From the NCBI RefSeq assembly GCF_001886195.1, contig NZ_JXLB01000001.1, forward strand, positions 1-64,000: a stretch of DNA of 64,000 nucleotides, given 5' to 3'. This stretch comes from Enterococcus ratti. GTDB taxonomy: Bacteria; Bacillota; Bacilli; Lactobacillales; Enterococcaceae. Below, in pieces: positions 15,864-26,166 of this stretch. The position numbers and the translations under genes are program-made. The first letter of the stretch is position 1; every line of letters begins with the position of its first letter. The notes beneath the pieces are model-generated. The model was not told the DNA's origin. It saw only the letters and a list, made by a program, of their open reading frames with translations, and searched no databases.

Positions 15864-16943
15864 AGGTACATAAAAGCACGTATCCATACTATTAAAGTGA
15901 TGAATCTCAAATTAGAAAGCAAGTACTTGACGTTTAAAATTGCGTCATTCACTAAATTACTTTTCTGCTATAATCGTATTAAGTAATCTTCGAGAAATTG
16001 CTAAAAATGAAGCGCAATTGGTTTGCAGTAAGAGAGTCACCTTATGAAAAAAATTTTGATTTTTAAAAAACATAGTCGAGTCGGTTCTTTTGTTGATTGG
16101 TATTAATAAGGCGTATCGAATTTTTGATGTAAGACAGATAAAATTACTGGATATGCTAAAAATTTTCCGTGGACGAGTCATTGTCAAAGAGCAATTATTT
16201 ATTTCCAAGTAAGGCAGATACACCCTTTACTCGACAAAATCTCTAACGGATAATTCATAAATGCGTTAAAAGAGATTGTCCTCACTTCATGTAAAGAATG
16301 TTTGACTATTTTTATATAAGAAAGGAGTAAAATCGGTGATTATTCAGTCACTGTTTAATCATTTTTTGTAACAAAAAATGTTATGTTATACTGAGATTAC
16401 CTAGGAAGACAAAAGTACTGCGGTAAAAGATTGGAATTCTAGCAGCGCACGTAATAGAAAAATTCAAGAGATAAAAAAATGAATGAACAAATAGATTTTA
16501 AATTTTCTGATAAATATCAATTATCTCGCAAAATTTCTATCTAATCTGAAGGAAAAGAGCAAGGAAATTTGAAGACTTAAATCCAATTGTTAACGGAAGC
16601 TAAAGAATAGATACGATGAAAGAATGAATCAAAATATATCAGAAACAAAAAAGTTCTGCCGTTAGTTCAAAGAATTAAATTATAATAAAGTTTTATCTAA
16701 ATATTACAATAGTAGTCAATTAATGAATAAAGAGATTGTCATTTATGCATGAAAATTATATTTTGGTATTCGTTGGTATGGATGAGTGAAATTAATACGC
16801 CCCACTTTTATTTTGCCATAAACAATAAAATCCCATTTTAATGTTTTTAGAGCTTTTGATAATAAACCTTCGAATATTAGTCGTCTAGTTTCTAATCTTC
16901 AATAGATGTTGAAAGTTCTTTGAGAGTAATGATTCTAGTATAG
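15864..16943. other. Decayed region without an intact gene
   Basis: About 1.1 kb contains only short frames in all six readings. Scattered plus-strand stretches look once-coding: an AGAAAGGAG ribosome-like site near 16320, and a frame around 16478 beginning MNEQIDFKFSDKYQLSRKI that is then broken by several stops. The 88-codon minus-strand frame at 15957-16223 has no ribosome site and an unconvincing composition. I read the region as remains of one or two lost genes and cannot name them. Confidence 0.5.
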
Positions 16944-16995
16944 AAAAAATAAGACTATTTTTGAGACGTAAGGTTAAAATCCGTCTTATTTTTTT
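16944..16995. terminator. Hairpin terminator left of rexB
   Basis: AAAAAATAAGAC pairs with GTCTTATTTTTTT. It follows the decayed region and probably ended one of the lost genes. Confidence 0.7.
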
Positions 16996-17172
16996 GAGGA
17001 TGATGGATTCAGTCTCTTTTTTTGTTCCTAAAGCCTAGAGAAAATCTATTAAGGAAAGGTAGTAAATTTCTAAAAATTAGATAAAAAGAACAAACGTTCA
17101 GTTTTTTTGGTATAATCAGTAAGAATTGGTATAATTAACAAGAAATTGAAATTAACGGATAAGGAGAAAAAT

Positions 17173-20100
17173 ATGTCGCTACAATTTATTCTCGGAACAG
17201 CTCGAAAAGACCACTCAACTGCTTTGATCAATGAAGCAGTAGAATGGCTAGCAAAAGGCAAAAAACATCAAGTCTTTTTTCTTGTCCCTAACTATAATAA
17301 ATTTGAACAAGAACAAGAAATTCTAACACAGTTACGTAAAAAAAGTGGAAAATCATCTTTTAGCACAATGAATGTTCAAGTGTTTAGTTTTTACCGACTT
17401 GCTTGGTATTTACTCCAGCAAACGACTTTATTATCTGGAAAGGAACTCTCAGAATCTGGTTCTGCGATGATTTTTCGACAGATTTTAGAAAAAAATGAAG
17501 AGCATTTAACTATTTTTCGTGGAGAAATCCATAAAAAAGGTTTTATTCAACAATTGCAAGAACTTTATACTGAGCTACGTATTGGAAATATCTCTGCGGA
17601 AGATTTAGTTTTTTCTCAAACAACGGAATCGTTAAAAGAAGAAAATCAGCAATTGAAATTGAAAGATTTACACTTGATATTTACTGCTTTTGAAGAAGAA
17701 CTGTATCAACGTGCTTTGCAATCAGAAGACGTGTTGACTATTTTAGCTAATTATATGCAGACACAAGAGCTAACAGAAGTTAAATTCATAGTTAGCGGAT
17801 TTACTCGTGTTAATGCACAAGAGTATCATTTACTGCAAGTAATGATGGAAAAAGGTCATTTGCTGCTTGACTTATTGCTTGACCGACCTTATACTACCAC
17901 GCTGCCTGAAGTATTAACTTTATTTTATGAAACAGGAAAATTATATTATCAACTGTTTCATTGTGCAAAAGAACGAAAAATACCTGTTTTAGTGGATAAA
18001 TTCGCACCCTCACGTATGTTACCGGCCGTTCTTCAACAATTGCAAATAATGTGGGAAGAAACTTCAAGTAATAAAAAAAGCAAAACTGTACAATTGGCTC
18101 AGCAAGCATCCCTAAAATTATGGGAAGCAGAAAATGCTACCGAAGAAGTCCGACAGCTAGCAGTTGAAATTAGACGGTTAGTCAGTGAAGAGCATTATCG
18201 TTATCGTGATATTCAACTTTTAACAAAAGATATGGGGCTTTATGGCAACCTGTTGAAACCTGTTTTTAAAGAGATGGCAATTCCTTATTATATTGATGAA
18301 GAACAGCTCATGGAAAATCATCCCTTGATTGAATGGATAAATAGTTTATTTTCACTTGATCGTTATGGGTATCGTTTGAATGATCTCATGCGTTTTTTTA
18401 AAACAGAATTGTTCATGGATGAAGTAAGTGAAAGAATTGATCTTGAAACTTGGCGCAAAAAAAGAAATCAGTTTCGGGAAAAGTTAGATGTGACTGAAAA
18501 TGTAGCACTTGCCTACAATTATCAAGGCACCTACTGGACAAGAGAAACAGATTGGCACTTTGTTTCTTATGATTTTGAAGCAAAACAGCTCGAAGATGTC
18601 CAATCCTTAGAAAAACGTTCCAATGAAATCAGACGTTTTTTTAAAGAAAGAGTACCAATATTTTTTGAAAAAATAAAGAATTGTCAAATAGGAAAAGAAG
18701 GAGCTACCGTCTTTTATCAATTTTTAGTAAATAGTGGGGTACAACAGCAGTTAGTTTTTTGGCGCAACCAAGAAATCGAACGAGGAAATTTAGCGTCAGC
18801 TCGAAACCACGAACAAACGTGGGGAGCTTTAGTGGATTTACTAGATGAATATACGTTAATTTATGGCGATGCTAAGTTTGATTGGTCCTTATTCCAAGAA
18901 CTTATAACCAGTGGGCTTGAAAATTTAAGCTATGGGAAGATTCCTACGGCGATTGATCAAGTTCGGGTTAACCGTTTAGAGCTTGTTCGACCTAATCAAG
19001 CAAAAGTGACGTTTGCTGTTGGACTAAACGATCATGTATTTCCTGATTGTAAAGAAACAAAAGGATTATTATCTAGTGAAGAACGAGAACATTTAAATGC
19101 TCGTTTAACAGAAGAAAAATTTTTATTTGATCCTGCAAAAGAAAGCATGTCATTTGAGCCTTTGCAAGCGTATCTAGTTTTTGCTTCTGCTACTGAGCGA
19201 CTGTATTTAAGTTACGCACAAAGTTACGATACGAATATACTGAAAATTTCACCTTATTTGCAACGGATTATAAAGTACCTATCTGTGCCCGTCGAAAGAA
19301 AAGAATCGCTCATCTTAGAGAGTGATCCAAGTTGTTACGTGGGAACGTATCGAAGTGGCGTCAATACGATTAACCACGTCTATCGTTTAGCTAAAGAGGA
19401 GAAAAAACCGCTGCCTGTTTATTGGCGTGAATTAAGAGAAAGGATTTTACAATCTCGTTGGCGAAACTTTGCTTTACAGATTTTTGAAAGTCAGGATCAT
19501 ATGAACGTTCCGGTTTCCTTACCAAAAAAAATAGCAGAAAATCTTTATGGTAAAGAAATTTATACATCAATTTCTAGATTAGAGAATTTTTATAATTGCG
19601 AGTTCAAATATTTTGTGCATTTCGGCTTAAAATTAAAAGAACGAATGGTTTATGGATTAACTCCAGCCGCTACAGGCGATTTTTACCATGAATCATTGGA
19701 TCGTTTCTTTAAATTACTATTTTCAAGCCAATGGTCGTTAGTGGAGATGACTGAACAGCAACGAAAAGAATTTACAGAAAAAGTCTTACAAGAAGTATTT
19801 GGTGAATTACGTTTTGAGATTTTAGATCATTCAGCTCGTATGAATTACATTCGTTATCAATTGGAGCAAACTATTCAAAAAGTAGTCTGGGCTTTACAAA
19901 AACAAAGCAGAAATACTGGAATGAAACCATTACAAACGGAAATATTGTTCGGGCAAATCGCAGGATCCCAAGGCATTCCCGGACTGGAGTTGCCATTAAA
20001 TAATGGAGGAAAGTTACACGTTCGTGGAAAAATCGATCGAGTAGATGTCGCTGTTGAAAAAGAAGACACGTGGCTCAGTGTGGTAGATTATAAATCCAGT

Positions 20101-20706
20101 AGTCGTTCGTTTGATGTGACGGAAGCTTATTATGGAATGGCCATGCAACTGTTAACGTATTTAGATGTGGCTTTAATGGATGCGGTGAGACTTACTGGGA
20201 AAGTCGCAGTTCGTCCAGCCGGTTCATATTACTTGCATGTGCATAATCCTATTTTGACTGATCCTCATGAAGTTGAAAAAACGACATTAAAGAAATTTAG
20301 TTACGACGGCATTTTTGTTGATGAACCGCAATTATTAGAGATATTAGATCATTCATTGGAAGCAAAAGAAAATTCACTGATTTATCCTGTGAAAAAGAAT
20401 GCGAAGGATGAATATCAAAAAGGAAATTTTAGTAAAGAAAAATTCTATACAGAAGAAGAACTTCAACTTTTTATGACACATAATCGAGACAACATGCGTT
20501 TAGCTGGAGAAAAAATTATGTCTGGTGAAATTAAGCTAAATCCAGCATATAAAGACAAGGAACGTCTTGCTTGCCAATTTTGTCCGTTTAGAAGTATCTG
20601 TACGTTTGATGTCATGCTCAAAGAAAACAATTATCATCGATTAGAAAAATTGAATAAAGAAGAGGCACTGAAAAGAATCATAAAAAGGAGTGAGGAAGAA
20701 GAATGA
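17173..20706 (+). CDS. rexB: ATP-dependent helicase/nuclease subunit B (AddB/RexB)
   Basis: 1177 residues. It forms, with RexA, the Gram-positive equivalent of RecBCD, which resects double-strand breaks for RecA. The N-terminal loop (GTARKDHST) is a degenerate Walker A, as is usual for the lactic Rex type. The C-terminal nuclease domain has VVDYKSSS near residue 970. The iron-sulfur cysteines are at YNCEFKYF and in CQFCPFRSIC near the end. AAGGAG stands 6 bases before the ATG at 17173, so nine residues of the open frame are excluded. Its stop overlaps the rexA start (ATGA). Confidence 0.96.
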   Translation: MSLQFILGTARKDHSTALINEAVEWLAKGKKHQVFFLVPNYNKFEQEQEILTQLRKKSGKSSFSTMNVQVFSFYRLAWYLLQQTTLLSGKELSESGSAMIFRQILEKNEEHLTIFRGEIHKKGFIQQLQELYTELRIGNISAEDLVFSQTTESLKEENQQLKLKDLHLIFTAFEEELYQRALQSEDVLTILANYMQTQELTEVKFIVSGFTRVNAQEYHLLQVMMEKGHLLLDLLLDRPYTTTLPEVLTLFYETGKLYYQLFHCAKERKIPVLVDKFAPSRMLPAVLQQLQIMWEETSSNKKSKTVQLAQQASLKLWEAENATEEVRQLAVEIRRLVSEEHYRYRDIQLLTKDMGLYGNLLKPVFKEMAIPYYIDEEQLMENHPLIEWINSLFSLDRYGYRLNDLMRFFKTELFMDEVSERIDLETWRKKRNQFREKLDVTENVALAYNYQGTYWTRETDWHFVSYDFEAKQLEDVQSLEKRSNEIRRFFKERVPIFFEKIKNCQIGKEGATVFYQFLVNSGVQQQLVFWRNQEIERGNLASARNHEQTWGALVDLLDEYTLIYGDAKFDWSLFQELITSGLENLSYGKIPTAIDQVRVNRLELVRPNQAKVTFAVGLNDHVFPDCKETKGLLSSEEREHLNARLTEEKFLFDPAKESMSFEPLQAYLVFASATERLYLSYAQSYDTNILKISPYLQRIIKYLSVPVERKESLILESDPSCYVGTYRSGVNTINHVYRLAKEEKKPLPVYWRELRERILQSRWRNFALQIFESQDHMNVPVSLPKKIAENLYGKEIYTSISRLENFYNCEFKYFVHFGLKLKERMVYGLTPAATGDFYHESLDRFFKLLFSSQWSLVEMTEQQRKEFTEKVLQEVFGELRFEILDHSARMNYIRYQLEQTIQKVVWALQKQSRNTGMKPLQTEILFGQIAGSQGIPGLELPLNNGGKLHVRGKIDRVDVAVEKEDTWLSVVDYKSSSRSFDVTEAYYGMAMQLLTYLDVALMDAVRLTGKVAVRPAGSYYLHVHNPILTDPHEVEKTTLKKFSYDGIFVDEPQLLEILDHSLEAKENSLIYPVKKNAKDEYQKGNFSKEKFYTEEELQLFMTHNRDNMRLAGEKIMSGEIKLNPAYKDKERLACQFCPFRSICTFDVMLKENNYHRLEKLNKEEALKRIIKRSEEEE

Positions 20707-23700
20707 ACCGTATTCCTTTGAAACCAGAAAATGAACGATTTACTGATGAGCAATGGCAAGCTATTTTTGATCAAGACGATAACTTGCTGGTTTCTGCTTC
20801 GGCCGGTTCCGGTAAAACTACAGTGCTCGTCCGACGCGTCATTGAAAAATTAAAAATGGGCGTGAATATTGATGAATTACTGATCGTTACGTTTACGGAA
20901 GTAGCAGCAAAAGAAATGAAAGAACGCATCCAAGAGGCGTTACAAGAAGCGGTGAATAGTGAAAGTGATTTACTCAAACAACAGCATTTTACAAAGCAGC
21001 TTATTTTATTGCCAACTGCCAACATTTCAACTTTGCATGCTTTTTGCTTGTCTGTTATTCAACGGTTTTACTATTTAATTGGCATGGATCCTGTTTTTCG
21101 TATGTTAACGGACGAAACCGAGACGATCTTGATGAAAGAAGATGTTTGGGATGAATTAAGAGAATCTTTTTACGCAGAAAATCGTGAAGAATTTTTCCAA
21201 TTAACGATGAATTTTTCCAATGATCGTTCGGATGAAGGTTTGACGGAGCTAGTTTTTTCTCTTTACGAATTTGCTCGAGCAAATCCTGATCCAAAAAATT
21301 GGCTAGATCAACTCGCAGAAAATTATCGTTTAACAGACGGGTTGGCTCATTCTCCTTTATATCAAAATCAACTTCGGCCTCTTTTGCTTGCTGATATGGT
21401 GAAATGTATTCAGTGGTATGAAGAAATGTTTGCCTTGGCACAAGGTGAAGGGTTGGAAAAAATGCAGGAACAAGTGGCAGAAGAAAAAACTAAAATTCAG
21501 CAAATTTACGAATATTTATTACAAGATCAACTTTCAAAAGCTTATGCCGAATTGAAATCTTTAACTTTTTCAACGTTTAAAAGTAGTCGAAAAGTTGAAC
21601 TAAAAGAGCGTTCGGCAAAAGTGAAGCATTACAGAGATCAGGCTAAAAAAATCATTCAACAAATCGAGAAAAATTATTTTCCTCTTCCTCCCGAACAAAT
21701 GGAAAAACGAACACAAAAAGCTGCTTTATTGATTGAAGAAATGACAAAAGTAACTAAACAATTTATGGCTGGCTTCAGTCTGCGTAAAAGAGAAAAAGGC
21801 GTATTGGATTTCAATGATTTAGAACATTTTGCTTTACAAATTTTGACCAAAAAAACGGTTGAAACTTGGCTTCCAAGCGAAGCATCTGATTATTATCGTA
21901 AACAGTTTAAAGAAGTCATGATTGATGAATATCAAGATGTCAACCAACTGCAAGAAGCAATTCTTTATTGGCTGAGAAATCCAAACGCTGCAAAAGGTAA
22001 TATGTTTATGGTAGGAGATGTAAAACAGTCGATTTATTCTTTTCGTTTAGCCGATCCGAGCTTGTTTATTGAAAAATATGAAGCTTTCTCAAAAGAAAAC
22101 GGAGGCCGACGGATCGTTTTATCAGAAAATTTCCGGTCGCGCAAGGAAGTTTTAGCTTTTACTAATTTGATTTTTCAACAGCTTATGGATCCAGTTGTTG
22201 GACAGATTGCTTATGATGATGCTGCACGGTTGGTTTTAGGTTTTCCTGATTTTCCAGAAGTCCAGAAGTTTGAACCAGAAATTTTGATTTATGAAAAAGA
22301 AGAAGTTGCCCCACAACTGCCTATTGATGAGAACTTAGAAGATAAAACAGAAGGTGAAATTTTTATGACGGGGTTAAAAATTCGGGATTTAATCGATGGC
22401 AAATGGTTGATTTATGACAAACAGAAAAAACAAGATCGCCCTGCCACTTATAAAGATATCGTTCTTTTAACTCCGACAAAGAAAAATAATTTAACTATTT
22501 TAGAGATTTTTAAAACACTTGATATTCCTTTGGAAATTAATGATGCACAAAATTATTTTCAATCAACAGAACTTCGCACAATGATCGCTTTGTTGCAATT
22601 GATTGATAATCCTTATCAAGATATTCCCTTAGTTTCTGTTTTGCGCTCACCTATAGTTGGTCTAATTGAGCCGGAGCTTGCGCAAATACGGTTAGCTGAT
22701 CGAGTCCATACGTATTATGAAGCGGTGCTTGTTTATCAATCAGAAAACAAGGATGAACTAGCAAATAAATTAATTCATTTTAATGAACAGCTTGAAAAGT
22801 GGCGAGAATTTGCTCGTCGTTCGTCCATTACAGATCTTTTATGGGAAATTTATTTTCAAACGGGTTACTTGGAGTATGTGGCAGGGTTACCGGCAGGAGC
22901 GCAAAGGCAAGCCAATTTATACGCCTTAGTTGACCGTGCCAAGTCTTACGAGCAGAGTTCCTTCAAGGGACTGTATCAATTCGTTCGATTTATTGAAAAA
23001 ATGCAGGAAAAAGACAAAGATTTGGCAGAACCACTGATCACATCTAAAGAAAATGCCGTTCGAGTGATGACGATTCACGCAAGTAAAGGATTGGAATTTC
23101 CGATTGTTTTTTTATTAGATATGACCAAACAATTTAATTTGCAAGATTTAAGAAAAAGATACGTGTTTGAAGAAAAGTTAGGGGCAGGTATTCGTTATAT
23201 GGACCCTGAGACTAGAGTGTTGTACGACACCCTTCCTTATCAAGCAATCAAATTAGCCAAACAAAATAAATTATTGTCAGAAGAAATGCGAAAACTTTAC
23301 GTCGGCTTAACACGAGCTGAACAAAAGTTATTTATTGTAGGTTCTTATAAAAACAAAGAAGATACATTGAAAAATTGGGGGGAAGCTTCTGACCAATTAA
23401 ACTTAGTGCTTGATCCAACGATTCGACTAAAAGGGAAAAGCAGTTTAATGAATTGGATTGGTTTTAGTTTGATGCGGCATCCATTTATGCGATACTATTA
23501 TGATGAAGTAAACGTTTTTTCTGAGTTGAAAACATTCGACCAGCCATGTTCTATTATTTGGATGAATCAACAAACGATGTTAGAAAAAAGGCAGCAGTTC
23601 TCTAATGAAGAAAAGCTGGCATTAGAAATTAATGAAGCCGATCCGACACCTTTAGCAGAATCTTTAATAAGACGTTTAGATTATCGTTATCCCTTTAAAG

Positions 23701-24419
23701 AATCTACTCAAACGACAAGCTATCAATCAGTCTCGGAAATTAAGCGATTATTTGAGGACCCAGATGATACGCTTGATACAAAACTTGTGTGGAAAAGCAG
23801 TGAAACACGAGGATTGAACCGTCAATTCCGTTATACTCAAGATACGTTTGCACAACCGCGCTTTTTGCAAAAAACACAGAAAATATCAGCTGCAGCAGTA
23901 GGAACAGCAACACATGACTTGTTGCAATTATTACCTTTAGAAAGACCAACGAATGAATCAGTTCAAGCTTTATTAGATGAATTAGTTGAAAAACGACTGG
24001 TCGATCAGGAAGTTGCTAAAAAAGTGGACATTTCTGCTATTCTTTGGTTTTTTGAAACAAAACTGGGAAACAATTTAATTAAATATAAAGAGTTCGTGAA
24101 GCGGGAACAACCATTTTCAATGCTTTTGCCAGCAGAACGTGTATTTAAACAATATCCGAGTGAAGAAGACGAATTGTTGATTCACGGAATTGTGGATGGT
24201 TATATTGAATTTCCGGAATATATTCAATTATATGATTTTAAAACTGATTTTATTTCAGATGTTAAGAATCAAAAAGTCGTTGAAGCTGTCAGTCAAAAAT
24301 ATAGAGGGCAGTTAAATTTATATCAGCAAGCCTTGTCAGAATCCTTAGAAAAACCTGTGAAGGACATTTTTCTTGTGTTGCTTGGAGGAAAGAAAATAAT
24401 AAACATGAATAATAAGTGA
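20703..24419 (+). CDS. rexA: ATP-dependent helicase/nuclease subunit A (AddA/RexA)
   Basis: A 1238-residue UvrD-type helicase with a C-terminal nuclease. Walker A is SASAGSGKTT (about residues 31-40); Walker B is DEYQDVNQLQ near residue 413. Helicase motifs GDVKQSIYSFR and TIHASKGLEFPIVFLLD follow, then LYVGLTRAEQKL. The nuclease motif YDFKTDFI is near residue 1180. Length is slightly below the E. faecalis protein, with a short atypical tail. It overlaps rexB by four bases and is translated with it. Repair of double-strand breaks. Confidence 0.96.
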   Translation: MNRIPLKPENERFTDEQWQAIFDQDDNLLVSASAGSGKTTVLVRRVIEKLKMGVNIDELLIVTFTEVAAKEMKERIQEALQEAVNSESDLLKQQHFTKQLILLPTANISTLHAFCLSVIQRFYYLIGMDPVFRMLTDETETILMKEDVWDELRESFYAENREEFFQLTMNFSNDRSDEGLTELVFSLYEFARANPDPKNWLDQLAENYRLTDGLAHSPLYQNQLRPLLLADMVKCIQWYEEMFALAQGEGLEKMQEQVAEEKTKIQQIYEYLLQDQLSKAYAELKSLTFSTFKSSRKVELKERSAKVKHYRDQAKKIIQQIEKNYFPLPPEQMEKRTQKAALLIEEMTKVTKQFMAGFSLRKREKGVLDFNDLEHFALQILTKKTVETWLPSEASDYYRKQFKEVMIDEYQDVNQLQEAILYWLRNPNAAKGNMFMVGDVKQSIYSFRLADPSLFIEKYEAFSKENGGRRIVLSENFRSRKEVLAFTNLIFQQLMDPVVGQIAYDDAARLVLGFPDFPEVQKFEPEILIYEKEEVAPQLPIDENLEDKTEGEIFMTGLKIRDLIDGKWLIYDKQKKQDRPATYKDIVLLTPTKKNNLTILEIFKTLDIPLEINDAQNYFQSTELRTMIALLQLIDNPYQDIPLVSVLRSPIVGLIEPELAQIRLADRVHTYYEAVLVYQSENKDELANKLIHFNEQLEKWREFARRSSITDLLWEIYFQTGYLEYVAGLPAGAQRQANLYALVDRAKSYEQSSFKGLYQFVRFIEKMQEKDKDLAEPLITSKENAVRVMTIHASKGLEFPIVFLLDMTKQFNLQDLRKRYVFEEKLGAGIRYMDPETRVLYDTLPYQAIKLAKQNKLLSEEMRKLYVGLTRAEQKLFIVGSYKNKEDTLKNWGEASDQLNLVLDPTIRLKGKSSLMNWIGFSLMRHPFMRYYYDEVNVFSELKTFDQPCSIIWMNQQTMLEKRQQFSNEEKLALEINEADPTPLAESLIRRLDYRYPFKESTQTTSYQSVSEIKRLFEDPDDTLDTKLVWKSSETRGLNRQFRYTQDTFAQPRFLQKTQKISAAAVGTATHDLLQLLPLERPTNESVQALLDELVEKRLVDQEVAKKVDISAILWFFETKLGNNLIKYKEFVKREQPFSMLLPAERVFKQYPSEEDELLIHGIVDGYIEFPEYIQLYDFKTDFISDVKNQKVVEAVSQKYRGQLNLYQQALSESLEKPVKDIFLVLLGGKKIINMNNK

Positions 24420-24479
24420 GCAACTGCAACTTACACTTTATAAGTAATATGCTATACTTTTAAAAAAGAGGTGAGTAAA

Positions 24480-24821
24480 ATGGAGCGAATACAGACAGAA
24501 TTCACGTTATGTCCCAAATTTGAAAAAACTTTTTCGATTTTAGGGAAAAAATGGAATGGATTAATTATTGATGTATTGCTTGAAAATGGTCCGCAACGCT
24601 TTGTTGAGCTCTCGGCTAAAATACCTATGGTGAGTGATCGTGTTTTAGTGGAACGTTTAAAGGAACTAGAAAAAGAAAAAATTATTACAAGAAATCTTTC
24701 TTGCAAAGAGTCTAGTCGTTCAGAATATCGGTTGACTGAAAAAGGTGCGGATCTTCAAAAAGCCATTCTTCAATTGCAAGCATGGAGTAAAAAATGGGTT
24801 TCTGAAGAAGAATGTTGTTGA
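24480..24821 (+). CDS. HxlR-family transcriptional regulator
   Basis: A 113-residue winged-helix protein. The family opening is present (LCPKFEKTFSILGKKWNGLI), as are the recognition region (MVSDRVLVERLKELEKEKII) and the wing (SRSEYRLTEKGADL). The Cys near residue 11 matches the redox-sensing cysteine of the YodB/HypR-type members; a CC pair ends the protein. AGAGGTGAG precedes the ATG at 24480. A promoter TTACAC-16-TATACT lies just upstream. HxlR proteins often respond to quinones or disulfide stress; that sensing is inferred from the Cys only. Confidence 0.88.
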   Translation: MERIQTEFTLCPKFEKTFSILGKKWNGLIIDVLLENGPQRFVELSAKIPMVSDRVLVERLKELEKEKIITRNLSCKESSRSEYRLTEKGADLQKAILQLQAWSKKWVSEEECC

Positions 24822-24867
24822 TTTTGTCCATTAAATCTTGTAAACTGACAATATGTAAATAGAAAAA

Positions 24868-25088
24868 GAACAATGACGAAAAAGAGTAATTTGGCTAAAC
24901 CAGTTCAGGGAAATCTGTCGTAGACTGCAAGCAGATTCTGTGTTTGAAAAATGAAGTTCACTTTCTGAGTTCGTCTGATTGATTTCAGACCGGCAAGCTG
25001 TCGTTAAACAAGTAAGTGTACGGTTTTCACCGTAAATTAGGATGGTAACGCGAAGACCTCGTTCCTTAGTAGGAATGAGGTCTTTTTT
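24868..25088 (+). promoter_or_regulatory. T-box riboswitch (Phe) controlling pheST
   Basis: A leader of about 220 bases with the T-box core AGGATGGTAACGCG at 25039-25052, then a terminator of GACCTCGTTCC pairing with GGAATGAGGTC and a T6 run (25055-25088). The core and terminator arms can pair alternatively, as in T-box switches. Stem I occupies roughly 24868-24990; a TTC triplet at 24957 could be the Phe specifier, but I could not fold it fully. Uncharged tRNA-Phe would allow readthrough into pheS. Confidence 0.93.
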
Positions 25089-25116
25089 GCATTTAAAGTT
25101 GAAGGAGGAAATAGAA

Positions 25117-26160
25117 ATGTCTCTACAAGCTCAGCTAGAAAGCTTGAAAGAAGTGGTAATTGTTAAAATTATGGCTGCACAAGATTTAAAAGAACTAAAT
25201 CAGTTACGTGTAGAAACGTTAGGGAAAAAAGGACCCATTACCGAAGTTTTACGAGGAATGAAGGATTTAAGTCCAGAAGAACGACCAAAAGTAGGTAGTT
25301 TTGCGAATGAAATTCGAGATTTGTTGACTACAGAAATTGAACGGAAAAAACAAGAATTAGAAGAAACTGCCTTACAGGCTGCATTAGTAAAAGAAACAAT
25401 TGATGTAACTTTGCCGGGTCGCCCAATAAAGAAAGGCACGCGCCATATCTTAACGCAAATTATGGAAGAAATTGAAGACATCTTTATTGGCATGGGGTAT
25501 CAAATTGTAGAAGGATATGAAGTTGAATCTGACCATTATAATTTTGAACGGATGAATTTGCCAAAAGATCATCCAGCTCGAGATATGCAAGACACATTTT
25601 ATATTTCTGAAGACATATTAATTCGTACGCATACTTCACCTGTTCAAGCACGCACGATGGAAAAACATGATTTTTCAAAAGGAGCGTTAAGAATGCTCTC
25701 TCCAGGAAAAGTCTTTCGCCGTGATACAGATGATGCAACACATAGTCATCAATTTCATCAAATTGAAGGATTGGTGGTGGATAAGAATGTTACGATGGGA
25801 GATTTGAAAGGAACATTAGAAATCGTCATGAAAAAAATGTTTGGGGAAGAACGTGAGATTCGCTTGCGTCCAAGTTATTTTCCATTTACTGAACCGTCTG
25901 TTGAAGTAGACGTCAGTTGTTTTAAGTGCGGTGGAGCTGGCTGTAATGTCTGCAAGCATACTGGTTGGATCGAAATTTTAGGAGCAGGTATGGTTCATCC
26001 TTGTGTGTTGAAAATGTCAGGAATTGATCCAGAAGAATATGCGGGATTTGCTTTTGGCCTTGGTCCGGATCGAGTGGCAATGCTGCGTTATGGTGTCAAT
26101 GATATCCGTCATTTTTATCAAAATGACTTGCGTTTCTTAAGTCAGTTTAAAGGGGAGTGA
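25117..26160 (+). CDS. pheS: Phenylalanyl-tRNA synthetase alpha subunit
   Basis: 347 residues. It has the N-terminal coiled coil and the class II core: motif 2 at [20 protein letters not shown] and motif 3 in the [13 protein letters not shown] stretch near residue 317. An insertion with a [17 protein letters not shown] cysteine cluster is typical of bacterial PheS. AAGGAGG precedes the ATG at 25117; an upstream open stretch belongs to the T-box. It charges tRNA-Phe as an alpha2-beta2 enzyme with PheT, whose gene begins 6 bases on. Confidence 0.97.
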   Translation: MSLQAQLESLKEVVIVKIMAAQDLKELNQLRVETLGKKGPITEVLRGMKDLSPEERPKVGSFANEIRDLLTTEIERKKQELEETALQAALVKETIDVTLPGRPIKKGTRHILTQIMEEIEDIFIGMGYQIVEGYEVESDHYNFERMNLPKDHPARDMQDTFYISEDILIRTHTSPVQARTMEKHDFSKGALRMLSPGKVFRRDTDDATHSHQFHQIEGLVVDKNVTMGDLKGTLEIVMKKMFGEEREIRLRPSYFPFTEPSVEVDVSCFKCGGAGCNVCKHTGWIEILGAGMVHPCVLKMSGIDPEEYAGFAFGLGPDRVAMLRYGVNDIRHFYQNDLRFLSQFKGE

Positions 26161-26166
26161 AAAAAT

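Noticed and set aside
21055-21441. 128-codon frame antisense to rexA
   Set aside because: Fully inside a confidently identified gene in the opposite strand; typical shadow.
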